A DNA stretch of 54,059 nucleotides from a virus. The position numbers were made by a program, and so were the translations under genes. Positions 15,151 through 23,269 of this stretch are shown here, piece after piece. The stretch spans positions 1 to 54,059 of IMG/VR virus record IMGVR_UViG_3300042292_001176; one strand, 5' to 3'. Every line of letters starts with the position of its first letter. Within the stretch, counting starts at the first letter, position 1. The notes beneath the pieces were generated by a model. The model searched no databases. It had not been told where the DNA came from and saw only the letters and a program-made list of their open reading frames with translations.

Positions 15151-16824
15151 ATGCCATTCGCAACAACCGGCTCGATCTTCGACCGGCAGTCCAACCGCAT
15201 TCAGGAAGTCCTCAACAAGTCCCTCAAGGTGTTCCTTGCGGGCCTCGACCCGGTCTGGCGTGACAGCGTCGTCACCAGCCAGGGCGTCGGCAACTCCGGC
15301 GACATGGGACGTGACCTCAAGATCACCAAGCTCTTCATGGGCAGCCTGACCGGCGTCATCGATCCGGGTCGTCCATACGGCGAGCAGGATCTCTACGGTG
15401 ACACCACGACCTCGCTCGGCCAGCTGATGCACACCCAGAACACGAACCAGGCGTACCCGAGCCCGCGCGAGGGTCCGAACGCCACCGCGTACCGGCTTGC
15501 GATTCCGATGAAGTCGCTCGTCACCAACCTGATGATCACCCTCGGTGAGAAGCAGGCTGACGCGACCCCGGCGCTCATCGATCAGGTCGTCGCCCCGAAG
15601 CTGACGGCGTTCGCCCGCAACATGGCGCACACCCTCTGCAACTACTGGTACCTGAGCCAGAACAGCTCGTACCGGCTCTGCACCACCTCGAACGCCGAAG
15701 TGATCCGAGTCGCGAGTGCGGGAAACGTGGCGACCCACTGGAAGATCCGCTTCAATCCGGCGAACTTCGAGACCCACCGGTTCACCCGTGGCCAGCGCGT
15801 GGACCTCATCGTTCCGGCGACTGGCGTCCGCTCCAATGATTCCACCGGAACCATCGGTTCTCAGACCCGCACCAGCCGTCGTCAGCTGATCGTGGAGAAC
15901 GTGGATGCGCTGCAGAACCGCGTCACCCTTGTCACCCCCAACGATGTCTACACCGATTTCTTCGACAAGTCTGCTTCGCCGGCGGCGGTCGGCTCGGGCG
16001 CAGTTCCGACCAGCTGGACGGCAGAGACCGACTTTGACTCGATGGCGGTCGTGTACGCGAACACCACGATCAACGGCAGCAATGCCGGATCGAACACGTT
16101 CTCGGGCATCGCCGGCATCAACAGCTGGCTCAAGAACGGCAACGAGACCAATACGGACGGAGCCAAGCTGCTGGGCGCAGAGGCTGACTCGGTCGACTTC
16201 ATCGACGTGAACGAGCGTCCGGAGTTCAAGAGCTTCAAGTACGACGTGGCCGGCGTGCTCACGGAGTACAACCTCAAGCGCTACCTCCAGCGCGTTCACT
16301 CGGCGTTCGAGCCGAACGGCAACACCATCGACACGCTCATCGCCAGCGAGGGCGTGTGGACGGCGTACGAGGCGCAGAAGATCGGTCAGTACCGCATCGA
16401 CCGCACCAACCGCGCTGCCTCGATCACCAACGAGGGCCAGGCCGACGGCTTCAGCTTCAGCTTCGAGGGCAAGACCTACAAGGGTTCGACCTCGCGCTAC
16501 GTCGAGGGCGGCACCCTCTACGGCATCAAGCTGGGCGGCAAGAACTGGAAGAAGTACATCCCGCCGAGCCCGGCTGGACTGTCCAAGATGAGCCAGGCGG
16601 ACGCCTACGTTCCGTTCGAGTTCGTCGCGGGCGCCATCACCGGCACCAGCACCAACCAGCTGCCGATGTTCGCCATCAGCGGCTCTGACAACCTGGTGAC
16701 CCAGGCCAGCCAGATGCCGGGCCGCATCCGCATGCAGCTCGTCCCCGATCAGGTCAACGGCATGAAGCTCGTTGGCATCACGGAGGATCGCGTGTACATG
16801 CCGACCTCCGGCAACATCGCCTGA
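15151..16824 (+). CDS. Major capsid protein, HK97 fold
   Basis: 557 residues, larger than a minimal HK97 subunit, suggesting an inserted domain around residues 270-350 (Ser/Asn/Thr-rich). The N-arm is SIFDRQSNRIQEVLNKSLKV; an E-loop-like stretch follows near GDMGRDLKITKLF; the conserved P-domain helix and A-domain strands follow. A strong leader (AAAGGG) and a terminator after the gene point to high expression. Together with the upstream scaffold and portal, it is the capsid subunit. The gene and its flanks are free of the genome decamer between 14572 and 19005. Confidence 0.9.
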   Translation: MPFATTGSIFDRQSNRIQEVLNKSLKVFLAGLDPVWRDSVVTSQGVGNSGDMGRDLKITKLFMGSLTGVIDPGRPYGEQDLYGDTTTSLGQLMHTQNTNQAYPSPREGPNATAYRLAIPMKSLVTNLMITLGEKQADATPALIDQVVAPKLTAFARNMAHTLCNYWYLSQNSSYRLCTTSNAEVIRVASAGNVATHWKIRFNPANFETHRFTRGQRVDLIVPATGVRSNDSTGTIGSQTRTSRRQLIVENVDALQNRVTLVTPNDVYTDFFDKSASPAAVGSGAVPTSWTAETDFDSMAVVYANTTINGSNAGSNTFSGIAGINSWLKNGNETNTDGAKLLGAEADSVDFIDVNERPEFKSFKYDVAGVLTEYNLKRYLQRVHSAFEPNGNTIDTLIASEGVWTAYEAQKIGQYRIDRTNRAASITNEGQADGFSFSFEGKTYKGSTSRYVEGGTLYGIKLGGKNWKKYIPPSPAGLSKMSQADAYVPFEFVAGAITGTSTNQLPMFAISGSDNLVTQASQMPGRIRMQLVPDQVNGMKLVGITEDRVYMPTSGNIA

Positions 16825-16845
16825 TCCTGAGCCAGACGGTACAAT

Positions 16846-16881
16846 GGGGCCATCCCGTAAATGGGGTGGCCCCTATTCTTT
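16846..16881 (+). terminator. Intrinsic terminator after the capsid gene
   Basis: GGGGCCATCCC (16846-16856) pairs with GGGGTGGCCCC (16863-16873), one G-T wobble, six-base loop, followed by TATTCTTT. It probably allows partial read-through to the tail genes while boosting capsid expression. Confidence 0.85.
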
Positions 16882-16891
16882 GGAGTGAACC

Positions 16892-17443
16892 ATGTCGATG
16901 TCGGAAGCTGAGATTTCGGCGGCTCTACTGTTCGGAACCGAGATGTCGGCCGAGCGGTTCGAGTTGGTACCCCCGTGCCCCTGGCTGTCGGCCCTGAAGC
17001 AGAAGACAGGGATGGACGACCTGTTCGTGTACCGGCACCGCAAGACCGGGAAGTTCGGTCTGGCGCAGTGGTCGATCAAGCCGAAGGTGTTCGGTCAGGG
17101 AATGGCGGTGGCCACTGAGCTCTGCATCTTCTCCGGTCCTCCAGGACAGAACCCGCCGGATCTTCCGGAGATGGAGTGGCTGCTGTGGCGCTGCAAGCCG
17201 GAGGCGGAGATGATTGACGAGATGAAGCGCAACCGGCTTAAGAAGTACAGTGACAAGCAGTCGGCGCTGCTGGATCGGAAGACCATGCTGGATGACATGG
17301 AGAAGGTGCTTCGGACCAGGGGACTGGACGAGGCCGCTGACAAACTGAGTCTTGAGGATGTACCGGACGAGGGACCCGAGCTGGACCAGATGCGCGAACT
17401 GCTGACCTGGGCCGCTTCCGGCAAGATCATCTCCACGAGCTGA
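16892..17443 (+). CDS. Hypothetical protein between capsid and adaptor
   Basis: 183 residues from ATG 16892 with TTTGGAG upstream, within the leader that follows the terminator. The N-terminal half has aromatic-rich strands (FELVPPCPWLSALKQKTGMD, LFVYRHRKTGKFGLAQWSI), and the C-terminal half is a charged coiled-coil-like helix (MIDEMKRNRLKKYSDKQSAL). It resembles in layout the small head-completion proteins found downstream of podovirus capsid genes, but no family is recognised. Confidence 0.75.
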   Translation: MSMSEAEISAALLFGTEMSAERFELVPPCPWLSALKQKTGMDDLFVYRHRKTGKFGLAQWSIKPKVFGQGMAVATELCIFSGPPGQNPPDLPEMEWLLWRCKPEAEMIDEMKRNRLKKYSDKQSALLDRKTMLDDMEKVLRTRGLDEAADKLSLEDVPDEGPELDQMRELLTWAASGKIISTS

Positions 17444-17446
17444 ACC

Positions 17447-18508
17447 ATGCACTCATCAGGCTCCATCATCAAGACGTACTGCGAGAAGGTCCGGCATTAC
17501 CTCGACGATCCGGATCTCGACGCCAAGTACGACGACAACTACCTGGTGCGGTTCTTCCTGCCGAGCGCGATGACCGACGTGATGTCGCGCGTCTCGCAGA
17601 TGTCGGAAGCCCAGATCCTTTCGTCCTTCGACATCACGGTCACCCCCGGAACAACGCACTACCGGCTCCCGCCAGCGGTCGCGCAGGTCATCCGCATCGG
17701 AGTCGTGGAAGCGGTCACCGGTCTGTTCGTGGAGGACCTCCGGCCCCGAAACCAGTTCAACCTGCATGGTCCGAACTGGTCCATCCAGGGCAACGCCATC
17801 GTGTTCCAGCCGGCCATTGATTCGACCCGGACATTCACGGTGGTGTTCGTGCCGAGCGGCGACGTGATGTGCCACTACTGTTCGACGCTCACGGGTTCCC
17901 TGAACTCGAACGGCACGTTCACGATGGACACGACGCCGACGCTCGGCAGCATCGACAAGCGCCCGAACTCCTACCAGGGTTGCTACGTCCGCGTGTTCGG
18001 CAACGTGACCGACGAAATCACCATCCGCAACCACGACTCCACCCTGCAGGTGCTGACGCCCAACATCGCGTTCCTCAACGCAGCTGGCCTCTACAGCTAC
18101 GAGGTGGTTCCGTTCCTGCTGGAACCGATGATCGACGCGGTCTCAATCAGCGCGGCCATGCGCGCGGGCGTGGGCCGCAAGATCAACCAGGCCCACATGC
18201 AGTCGTTGATGCTGGCGTACAAGCAGGCGATCAAAACGTCGCACGACACGCTGGCCAACATGAATGGCCGCACCGGCAAGTACTTCGCCAGCCCGACCAT
18301 CGACACCCATCCGGCCTTCTACGTCGGACCTGCTGCCGCCACCAGCACACCCACGATCGGCGGCGGAGTCGGAGGCACTGCGGCCTGCGACTGCGAGGAC
18401 GTGGCCAGCCAGACCACCCAGGCCCAGATCCTCGCGCTCCTCGAAAGCCTCGAGACCAACGTGGAAGCTTTGGCGACCGGGGGAATCGACGGAGGAACCT
18501 GGAGCTAA
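17447..18508 (+). CDS. Head-tail adaptor / tail tube A-like protein
   Basis: 353 residues. The N-terminal helix bundle (IIKTYCEKVRHYLDDPDLDA, YLVRFFLPSAMTDVMSRVSQ) and the later helices (MQSLMLAYKQAIKTSHDTLA) bracket a beta-rich middle, as in podovirus adaptor or gatekeeper proteins that bind below the portal. Position after capsid and before the nozzle-type protein supports this. A glycine-rich loop with a CDCED motif near the end is odd. Its stop overlaps the next ATG (TAATG). A general virion structural role is secure; the exact adaptor role is inferred. Confidence 0.7.
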   Translation: MHSSGSIIKTYCEKVRHYLDDPDLDAKYDDNYLVRFFLPSAMTDVMSRVSQMSEAQILSSFDITVTPGTTHYRLPPAVAQVIRIGVVEAVTGLFVEDLRPRNQFNLHGPNWSIQGNAIVFQPAIDSTRTFTVVFVPSGDVMCHYCSTLTGSLNSNGTFTMDTTPTLGSIDKRPNSYQGCYVRVFGNVTDEITIRNHDSTLQVLTPNIAFLNAAGLYSYEVVPFLLEPMIDAVSISAAMRAGVGRKINQAHMQSLMLAYKQAIKTSHDTLANMNGRTGKYFASPTIDTHPAFYVGPAAATSTPTIGGGVGGTAACDCEDVASQTTQAQILALLESLETNVEALATGGIDGGTWS

Positions 18509-19590
18509 TGGCTCTCATCGGCTACCCATACTCGGCGGCTTCCCAGGATCTCTGGCTCTACGGGCCTGAGACCATCGTGCACAGCGGTGGCTCCACCGTG
18601 GTCGAAAGCCCGATTGCCTGGAACCCAGGATCACCGCTGTACGGCTACCGCCGGTCACTGCAGGGCATCTCTCTGCGGAAGCGATACGCCTCCAACATCA
18701 ACCTGAGCGCCTCCTACTTCCAGTACAACGACCCGAACGATCCCGCCAACAAGTGGGTCTACAACAACTGCTACCCGATGGCGTTCCTGGCCATCACCCG
18801 CAAGCACTTGTTCACCTGTGCCCACTGTTACGGCCGCACCGTGTCTGCAGTCCGCAATCCCGCACAGAAATGGTCCGGGACTGTGTGGACGCCCAACAAC
18901 CTGAACGACAAGCTGACGGCGTTCAAGTGGATGGACGCCAACAACAACATCTCCGACTCCTTCGAGACCACCCAGGTCATTGCACCGTACGGCGTCAACA
19001 CCACACCCCCACTGTCTACGGATGCGGACGTTCTCCTGTCGGAGCTCGAAGGAACCCTCTCGTTCGAGCCGCTGCAGGTCGTGGACTTCCTGAACCTGGC
19101 GCCGAACGCCACGATGTGGCTGATCGACTCCACGATGAAGATCATCAGGATGAAGACCGTTTCGTCGAGCGTCGGCTACTCCTCCGTGTCCGGGACATCC
19201 CAGGAGCGCCTTACGGTCCAGTCGATGCTGCCCGACGGATCAGCCACCGCGATCGTGCAGTTCTTCCTCCACGATTCCGGAAGCTTCCTCCTCGCCGAGA
19301 TCAGGCCTCCGTCAAGCCCTGCGGCCGGCGACGGGATCATGGGCCTGGTGGCGTCCCACGTCTACACGGGCGGATCGTTCTACTCCCCCGCCGGGTTCTA
19401 CGGAGAGCTCTCGGCACCAGGTCAGTGGGGGTCTGCACCGAACCCGATCAACATCCGCCAGTACACCGAGGCCACTGGCTTCGAGATGAAGCCGTTGGTC
19501 CACGCCAAGCGCCAGCACACCGACCTCGTCCTTGTCAACGAGATGGACCGCCTGCTCGAGCGGGTCCAGGCCATCCAGCTCCCGGAGTGA
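18508..19590 (+). CDS. Virion-module protein with trypsin-like (PA clan) protease fold
   Basis: 360 residues. LFTCAHCYG (101-109) matches the histidine motif of trypsin-like proteases with His106; TDADVLLSEL (171-180) fits the aspartate motif (Asp172 or Asp174); and HDSGSFLLAEI (255-265) fits the GDSG serine motif with Ser257 but His in place of the first Gly. Strand pattern between them agrees. It could process virion proteins, attack host surface proteins, or be a catalytically relaxed structural relative. No signal peptide. It lies in the tail gene run, and the C-terminus ends in an amphipathic helix (EMDRLLERVQAIQ). Activity is inferred. Confidence 0.72.
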   Translation: MALIGYPYSAASQDLWLYGPETIVHSGGSTVVESPIAWNPGSPLYGYRRSLQGISLRKRYASNINLSASYFQYNDPNDPANKWVYNNCYPMAFLAITRKHLFTCAHCYGRTVSAVRNPAQKWSGTVWTPNNLNDKLTAFKWMDANNNISDSFETTQVIAPYGVNTTPPLSTDADVLLSELEGTLSFEPLQVVDFLNLAPNATMWLIDSTMKIIRMKTVSSSVGYSSVSGTSQERLTVQSMLPDGSATAIVQFFLHDSGSFLLAEIRPPSSPAAGDGIMGLVASHVYTGGSFYSPAGFYGELSAPGQWGSAPNPINIRQYTEATGFEMKPLVHAKRQHTDLVLVNEMDRLLERVQAIQLPE

Positions 19591-19594
19591 CATC

Positions 19595-20644
19595 ATGACC
19601 ATCGAAGGCCCGATCATCCCCAAGAAGTTCACGCCTGCAACGACGGCTGCGCCGACCCCGACGGTCGCCTCCAGCGTTGCCGGAGAGATCATCACGTGCA
19701 CGAACACCGGCAGGATGTGGGTCAACAACCGCGACCTGACCATGGTCCCCGTCCGCCCCGAGTTCACCTTCACCAACCTCTTGAGTGAAACGGTTGGGGG
19801 AATCCGAAGCACCCTCTTTGGCACATTCCCATTCCAATCAGTGGGGGTGGAGATCTACGGGTCAGGACTTCGGGTCGGTGCCATCGATGCCACTGGGCCG
19901 ATCACCACGACCGGATCTCTGAGTTCGGCAGGTCTTTCCGTGAACTCGGCCAGCGCCATCACGGTGTCGACAACAGCGACGGCTGGAAACCCGATCAACC
20001 TGACGAGCATCAAGCCGACGATGTCGAACCAGAACCACGCGACGGGCGCCGGCCTGTACTGGTTCAGCGTCACCAAGGACCTGGGCTGCGAGTTCGGCGA
20101 CAGCGGAGGCGCGGCGAATAGCTACAGGCTCAACGCCTTGATCAGCGGAACCAAGGCTCAGTTCGAGCGAGTGGTCGAGGCCAACGACGGCGTGAAGATC
20201 ACCGATCTGCCGTCCAGCTACCTGCTGGGAACCGACGCAACAGGCCTTGTTCAAAGCACCGGTTTGACAAGAGGCCAAACGGTCCTCACGTCCCCCGTCG
20301 CATTGACGGCTAACAGCGATACAACTCTGACTGATCTCACTGCCGCTCCTGGTAGTGCGGGCACATACCTCATCACGGTTCAAGTGGTGGCCAACCACAA
20401 CGGTAATTACGCCTTGACGGCAACTCTTCGGGATCATGGTGTTGCAGGAATCTCCCACGCTAAGACGAGCGGCAACGGGTTCGTCACCCTGACGCTGACG
20501 GCCATCTATACAGCTGCCTCTGCCCCCAATTTCCGCGTGGCCTGCCTTTCGTCGCACACCGCCACTATTCAAGTCGAAACCGGGGATGGTACTTTCCCGA
20601 CGGCCGATCTGGCCACGCACCTTAGCTGGGTGCGGTTGGCGTGA
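19595..20644 (+). CDS. Fibre-like virion protein with C-terminal beta domain
   Basis: 349 residues from ATG 19595, with CCGGAG upstream. It is Ser/Thr/Gly-rich: a repetitive middle (TTGSLSSAGLSVNSASAITV) typical of beta-helical or fibre shafts and a C-terminal strand-rich domain with alternating hydrophobics (TYLITVQVVANHNGNYALTA) reminiscent of TNF- or jelly-roll-type receptor-binding heads. A GDSGG string in the middle is in the wrong setting for a protease. A role in adsorption is likely. It overlaps the next gene as GTGA. Confidence 0.7.
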   Translation: MTIEGPIIPKKFTPATTAAPTPTVASSVAGEIITCTNTGRMWVNNRDLTMVPVRPEFTFTNLLSETVGGIRSTLFGTFPFQSVGVEIYGSGLRVGAIDATGPITTTGSLSSAGLSVNSASAITVSTTATAGNPINLTSIKPTMSNQNHATGAGLYWFSVTKDLGCEFGDSGGAANSYRLNALISGTKAQFERVVEANDGVKITDLPSSYLLGTDATGLVQSTGLTRGQTVLTSPVALTANSDTTLTDLTAAPGSAGTYLITVQVVANHNGNYALTATLRDHGVAGISHAKTSGNGFVTLTLTAIYTAASAPNFRVACLSSHTATIQVETGDGTFPTADLATHLSWVRLA

Positions 20645-21408
20645 GCGGCAACCCGGAACAACTGAATGACGCGAACCGCGAGTTCGAGTTGATCCTCCCG
20701 AGCTTCGCGGGACCGGTCACGCAGCGGTTCATCGAAGGCTTCCAGGTCCGCACGGTCGTGCCGGGAATGCGGATGATCGGCGCTACGGCGTACTCGTCGC
20801 CCGGGGATGCGTCGGCACAGACCGGGCCGTCTCCTGCCACCAACACGTTCCTGATGGGCCCGAATGGACTCGGCGACCCAGGGGCGATGATCTTCAACCT
20901 GATCTCGAATCCGCCCACCCCCACTGTTCCCAATCCGGGGACCGAGCCGCCGGTTGGCCCGGAGGAGAGGCTCAGGTACTCGTGCGTGAGCGGCAAGTGC
21001 CTGCAGGATCCAAACGGCCAGTACTACGGGATCGACGAGTGCCTTGCGGATTCGTGCGGAGTCACCGAGCCTGGGGGCGGGGGCAAGGGCTGCGACTGCG
21101 GATACGGGTTGTCGCACAGCGTCTTCAAGGCGGAGATCGTGAACGCCGCTGGGCCGAGCACGGTGCCAGCCAACGGAAGAAAGTACTGGCTTTACACCTT
21201 TAACGAGGTGGGAGGGGCCGGACGGTCGGGAACGATGTACAATGAGTACGAGTTCACCGTGCCCAACAACGGCGGGAACATCGGCCCGGCGGGTGCAGTG
21301 ATCCAGAGGCTGGGAATCCCCAACCTGGAGATCGTGCCCGTGTACATCGATGAGGCAGGACTGTACTGGTTCCATGAGCAGAATCCCCTCCAGGTCACCT
21401 GTCCATGA
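20641..21408 (+). CDS. Cys-containing virion protein with YxC..GxC motif
   Basis: 255 residues from GTG 20641 (GTGA coupling). The N-terminal third is beta-like; the middle is Pro-rich; then YSCVSGKCLQDPNGQYYGID with ECLADSC forms a small disulphide or metal knot of a kind seen in several phage tail and fibre proteins, followed by a glycine-rich GCDCGYG turn. It has about seven Cys. The C-terminal 80 residues are beta-rich (YWLYTFNEVGG). Probably a tail or fibre accessory exposed outside the cell, where disulphides would be stable. Minus decamer copy at 20917. Confidence 0.68.
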   Translation: MSGNPEQLNDANREFELILPSFAGPVTQRFIEGFQVRTVVPGMRMIGATAYSSPGDASAQTGPSPATNTFLMGPNGLGDPGAMIFNLISNPPTPTVPNPGTEPPVGPEERLRYSCVSGKCLQDPNGQYYGIDECLADSCGVTEPGGGGKGCDCGYGLSHSVFKAEIVNAAGPSTVPANGRKYWLYTFNEVGGAGRSGTMYNEYEFTVPNNGGNIGPAGAVIQRLGIPNLEIVPVYIDEAGLYWFHEQNPLQVTCP

Positions 21409-22769
21409 GTAGCGGAATCGTCACGGCTGGTTGCTGCTGCGGTCCCTGTACGACGTGCTGCAGCTGGTGGTCCGCCTCGCCTGCGGGCCCGGTCGACATC
21501 GTGCTCACGTACTACCAGAACCAGACGCTGGAGATCGGGCCTGGCGGTCAGTTCATGCAGCTGGGCTACACGGCCTGGACCATCACGGCCACGCTGACCA
21601 AGAGCGGCAGCTGCTGCGACTACAACACCTGTGGTCCCACCTACGCCAACCTCACCAGGTACACGGCGGATGTCTGTGAGGTCTCGGCCACCCGGGTCTC
21701 CAACATCTACACGTACGGGTTCCCGCGCAGGAGCTGCCGCGAGGAGGACGTGGCTGCCTGTCTTGGATTACCCAACTGCTACTGCACGATTGACCCCAAG
21801 GGCTGCAACCAGATTGTGGTCGGGGGGATTACGCCTCCCCCTCTGTACACCGGTGGTAACACCTATGACGGACTGCTGAACTGCACCGTCCCCTGCACCA
21901 ACTTCAACTATCCGTATTCTGGGCTCTACCCCGCGGGTTACCAGTTGGCCGATCCGTGCAGGGGTTGGAACTGCAAGAAGTGCAACTTCATCCAAGGGCT
22001 CGGCGACTGCGAGTGCGAGTGCAAGACCGTGCCGGAGCTGCTGTGGAAGAAGATGTACGAGGAGACCCACAACTACACGGCCACCGTGTTCGGGACAGGC
22101 ACCGGTCCTGGTGCGTGTGCGTACGGAGGAAAGCCGGCACAGGCAGGTGCGAACGCGGTGATCACGGTGTACTGCGGACCCAACCCCTGCGGTGGAACTT
22201 GCTTCGTGCCGAGGCTGCTGTTTACGCCGAGGGACCAGGCACTGGTGTCTAACGTCCGGGTCTATGACGCCACGATGAACCCGTGCTGCCCCAACGGCTA
22301 CTGCCCTGGACAGAGGCCGTACCCCTCGAGCATTCCGTGGGGGTCCTGCTACTCGACCACGACCACTGTGACACCGCATTGCCTGCCGGAGTTCTCGCTC
22401 GTGGGCAAGGGTACGTCGTTCAATAGCGCCACCTTCTCGAATCCGATTCCTGCGTCCACGTTCGACATCACGCTCGGGTTCGGTATCCAGACGGGCACCG
22501 TGGAGTGGGGCATGGGGACCAACGTGACGAACGCCAATGCGTGTGAGACGGTGGACAAGACGGCTGTGTGCACCAAGTACTCTTGGGACCACAGCACCGA
22601 GCTCAACCCGTCGGGGTCCCCGTACTTCCCCGTGTACTGTGGCAACGAAAGACTCTCCCCGCTTGGCAACAACAAGGGCTGCGATACCAACGCCTCTCGT
22701 TGTTACGGGCCAAGTTGGAACGAGAGGTACTGCATGGCCACCAGGTCTCTTACTGCGACTGTCACATGA
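21405..22769 (+). CDS. Extremely cysteine-rich virion-module protein
   Basis: 454 residues with about 38 cysteines (over 8 percent), many as CC, CxC or CxxC: GCCCGPCTTCC at the N-terminus, NCKKCNF, DCECECK, NPCCPNGYC. Long beta-like stretches without Cys lie between (VDIVLTYYQNQTLEIGPGG; ASTFDITLGFGIQTGTVEWG). The balance of aromatic, Tyr and Thr residues suggests a disulphide-stabilised external structure rather than a zinc enzyme. It overlaps both neighbours by ATGA, so it is co-translated with the other two Cys-bearing proteins. No family recognised. Confidence 0.72.
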   Translation: MSSGIVTAGCCCGPCTTCCSWWSASPAGPVDIVLTYYQNQTLEIGPGGQFMQLGYTAWTITATLTKSGSCCDYNTCGPTYANLTRYTADVCEVSATRVSNIYTYGFPRRSCREEDVAACLGLPNCYCTIDPKGCNQIVVGGITPPPLYTGGNTYDGLLNCTVPCTNFNYPYSGLYPAGYQLADPCRGWNCKKCNFIQGLGDCECECKTVPELLWKKMYEETHNYTATVFGTGTGPGACAYGGKPAQAGANAVITVYCGPNPCGGTCFVPRLLFTPRDQALVSNVRVYDATMNPCCPNGYCPGQRPYPSSIPWGSCYSTTTTVTPHCLPEFSLVGKGTSFNSATFSNPIPASTFDITLGFGIQTGTVEWGMGTNVTNANACETVDKTAVCTKYSWDHSTELNPSGSPYFPVYCGNERLSPLGNNKGCDTNASRCYGPSWNERYCMATRSLTATVT

Positions 22770-23266
22770 AATGCTTCTGGGATAACAACGGTACCTGCAA
22801 GCACCCCTTGATGGGCGGCGTCGACGCCACCGAGGAGCGCTGCCGGCAATGTTCCTTCTTCTCCAGGGCCTCGAAGGAGGCCAACCAGGATCCAGCCACA
22901 CACGAGGAGATGCTGAAGAAGCAGGCCCTCTGGGAGCAGGACCAGCGGCACCAGCGGGAGGAGGAGCGCAAGCAGTCGCTGCTGGACATGGCGGCGAGCT
23001 GGGTCAAGGCGGAGGTCAGCCAGGTCATAAGGGGGCCCGTCGACGACGAGACCTACCGCATGAGGCTGGAGACCTGCAACGCCTGCTTCCGGCTCGAGCG
23101 CGCGCCCGACGCCGCCCTCGGCTTCTGCAAGGCCTGTGGCTGCGGCAACAACGCCCGGGCGGAGCTGACCGTCAAGGCCCGAATGCCGGAGGCCAAGTGC
23201 CCCATCGGGGCATGGGGCGAACCCGCTGCGCCCAGGGCTCCTTTGCCCGATACTTTCGGTAGGTGA
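22766..23266 (+). CDS. Zinc-ribbon-like phage protein (CxxC...CxxCGC...CPxGxW)
   Basis: 166 residues from ATG 22766 (ATGA). N-terminal CFWDNNGTC and RCRQC clusters, a charged helix (LKKQALWEQDQRHQREEERK), then CNACFRLERAPDAALGFCKA leading into CGCG and KCPIGAWG. The last part matches small phage zinc-ribbon proteins found near tail genes. It probably binds one or two zinc ions and may act in tail or adaptor assembly; this is inference. It precedes the nozzle gene by three bases. Confidence 0.75.
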   Translation: MKCFWDNNGTCKHPLMGGVDATEERCRQCSFFSRASKEANQDPATHEEMLKKQALWEQDQRHQREEERKQSLLDMAASWVKAEVSQVIRGPVDDETYRMRLETCNACFRLERAPDAALGFCKACGCGNNARAELTVKARMPEAKCPIGAWGEPAAPRAPLPDTFGR

Positions 23267-23269
23267 ACC

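Noticed and set aside
14431-16299. Long minus-strand frame opposite the capsid gene
   Set aside because: Shadow of scaffold and capsid genes, with no start signal.
20090-20110. GDSGG string in the fibre-like protein as a protease site
   Set aside because: No matching histidine or aspartate motifs, and the context is a repetitive fibre sequence.
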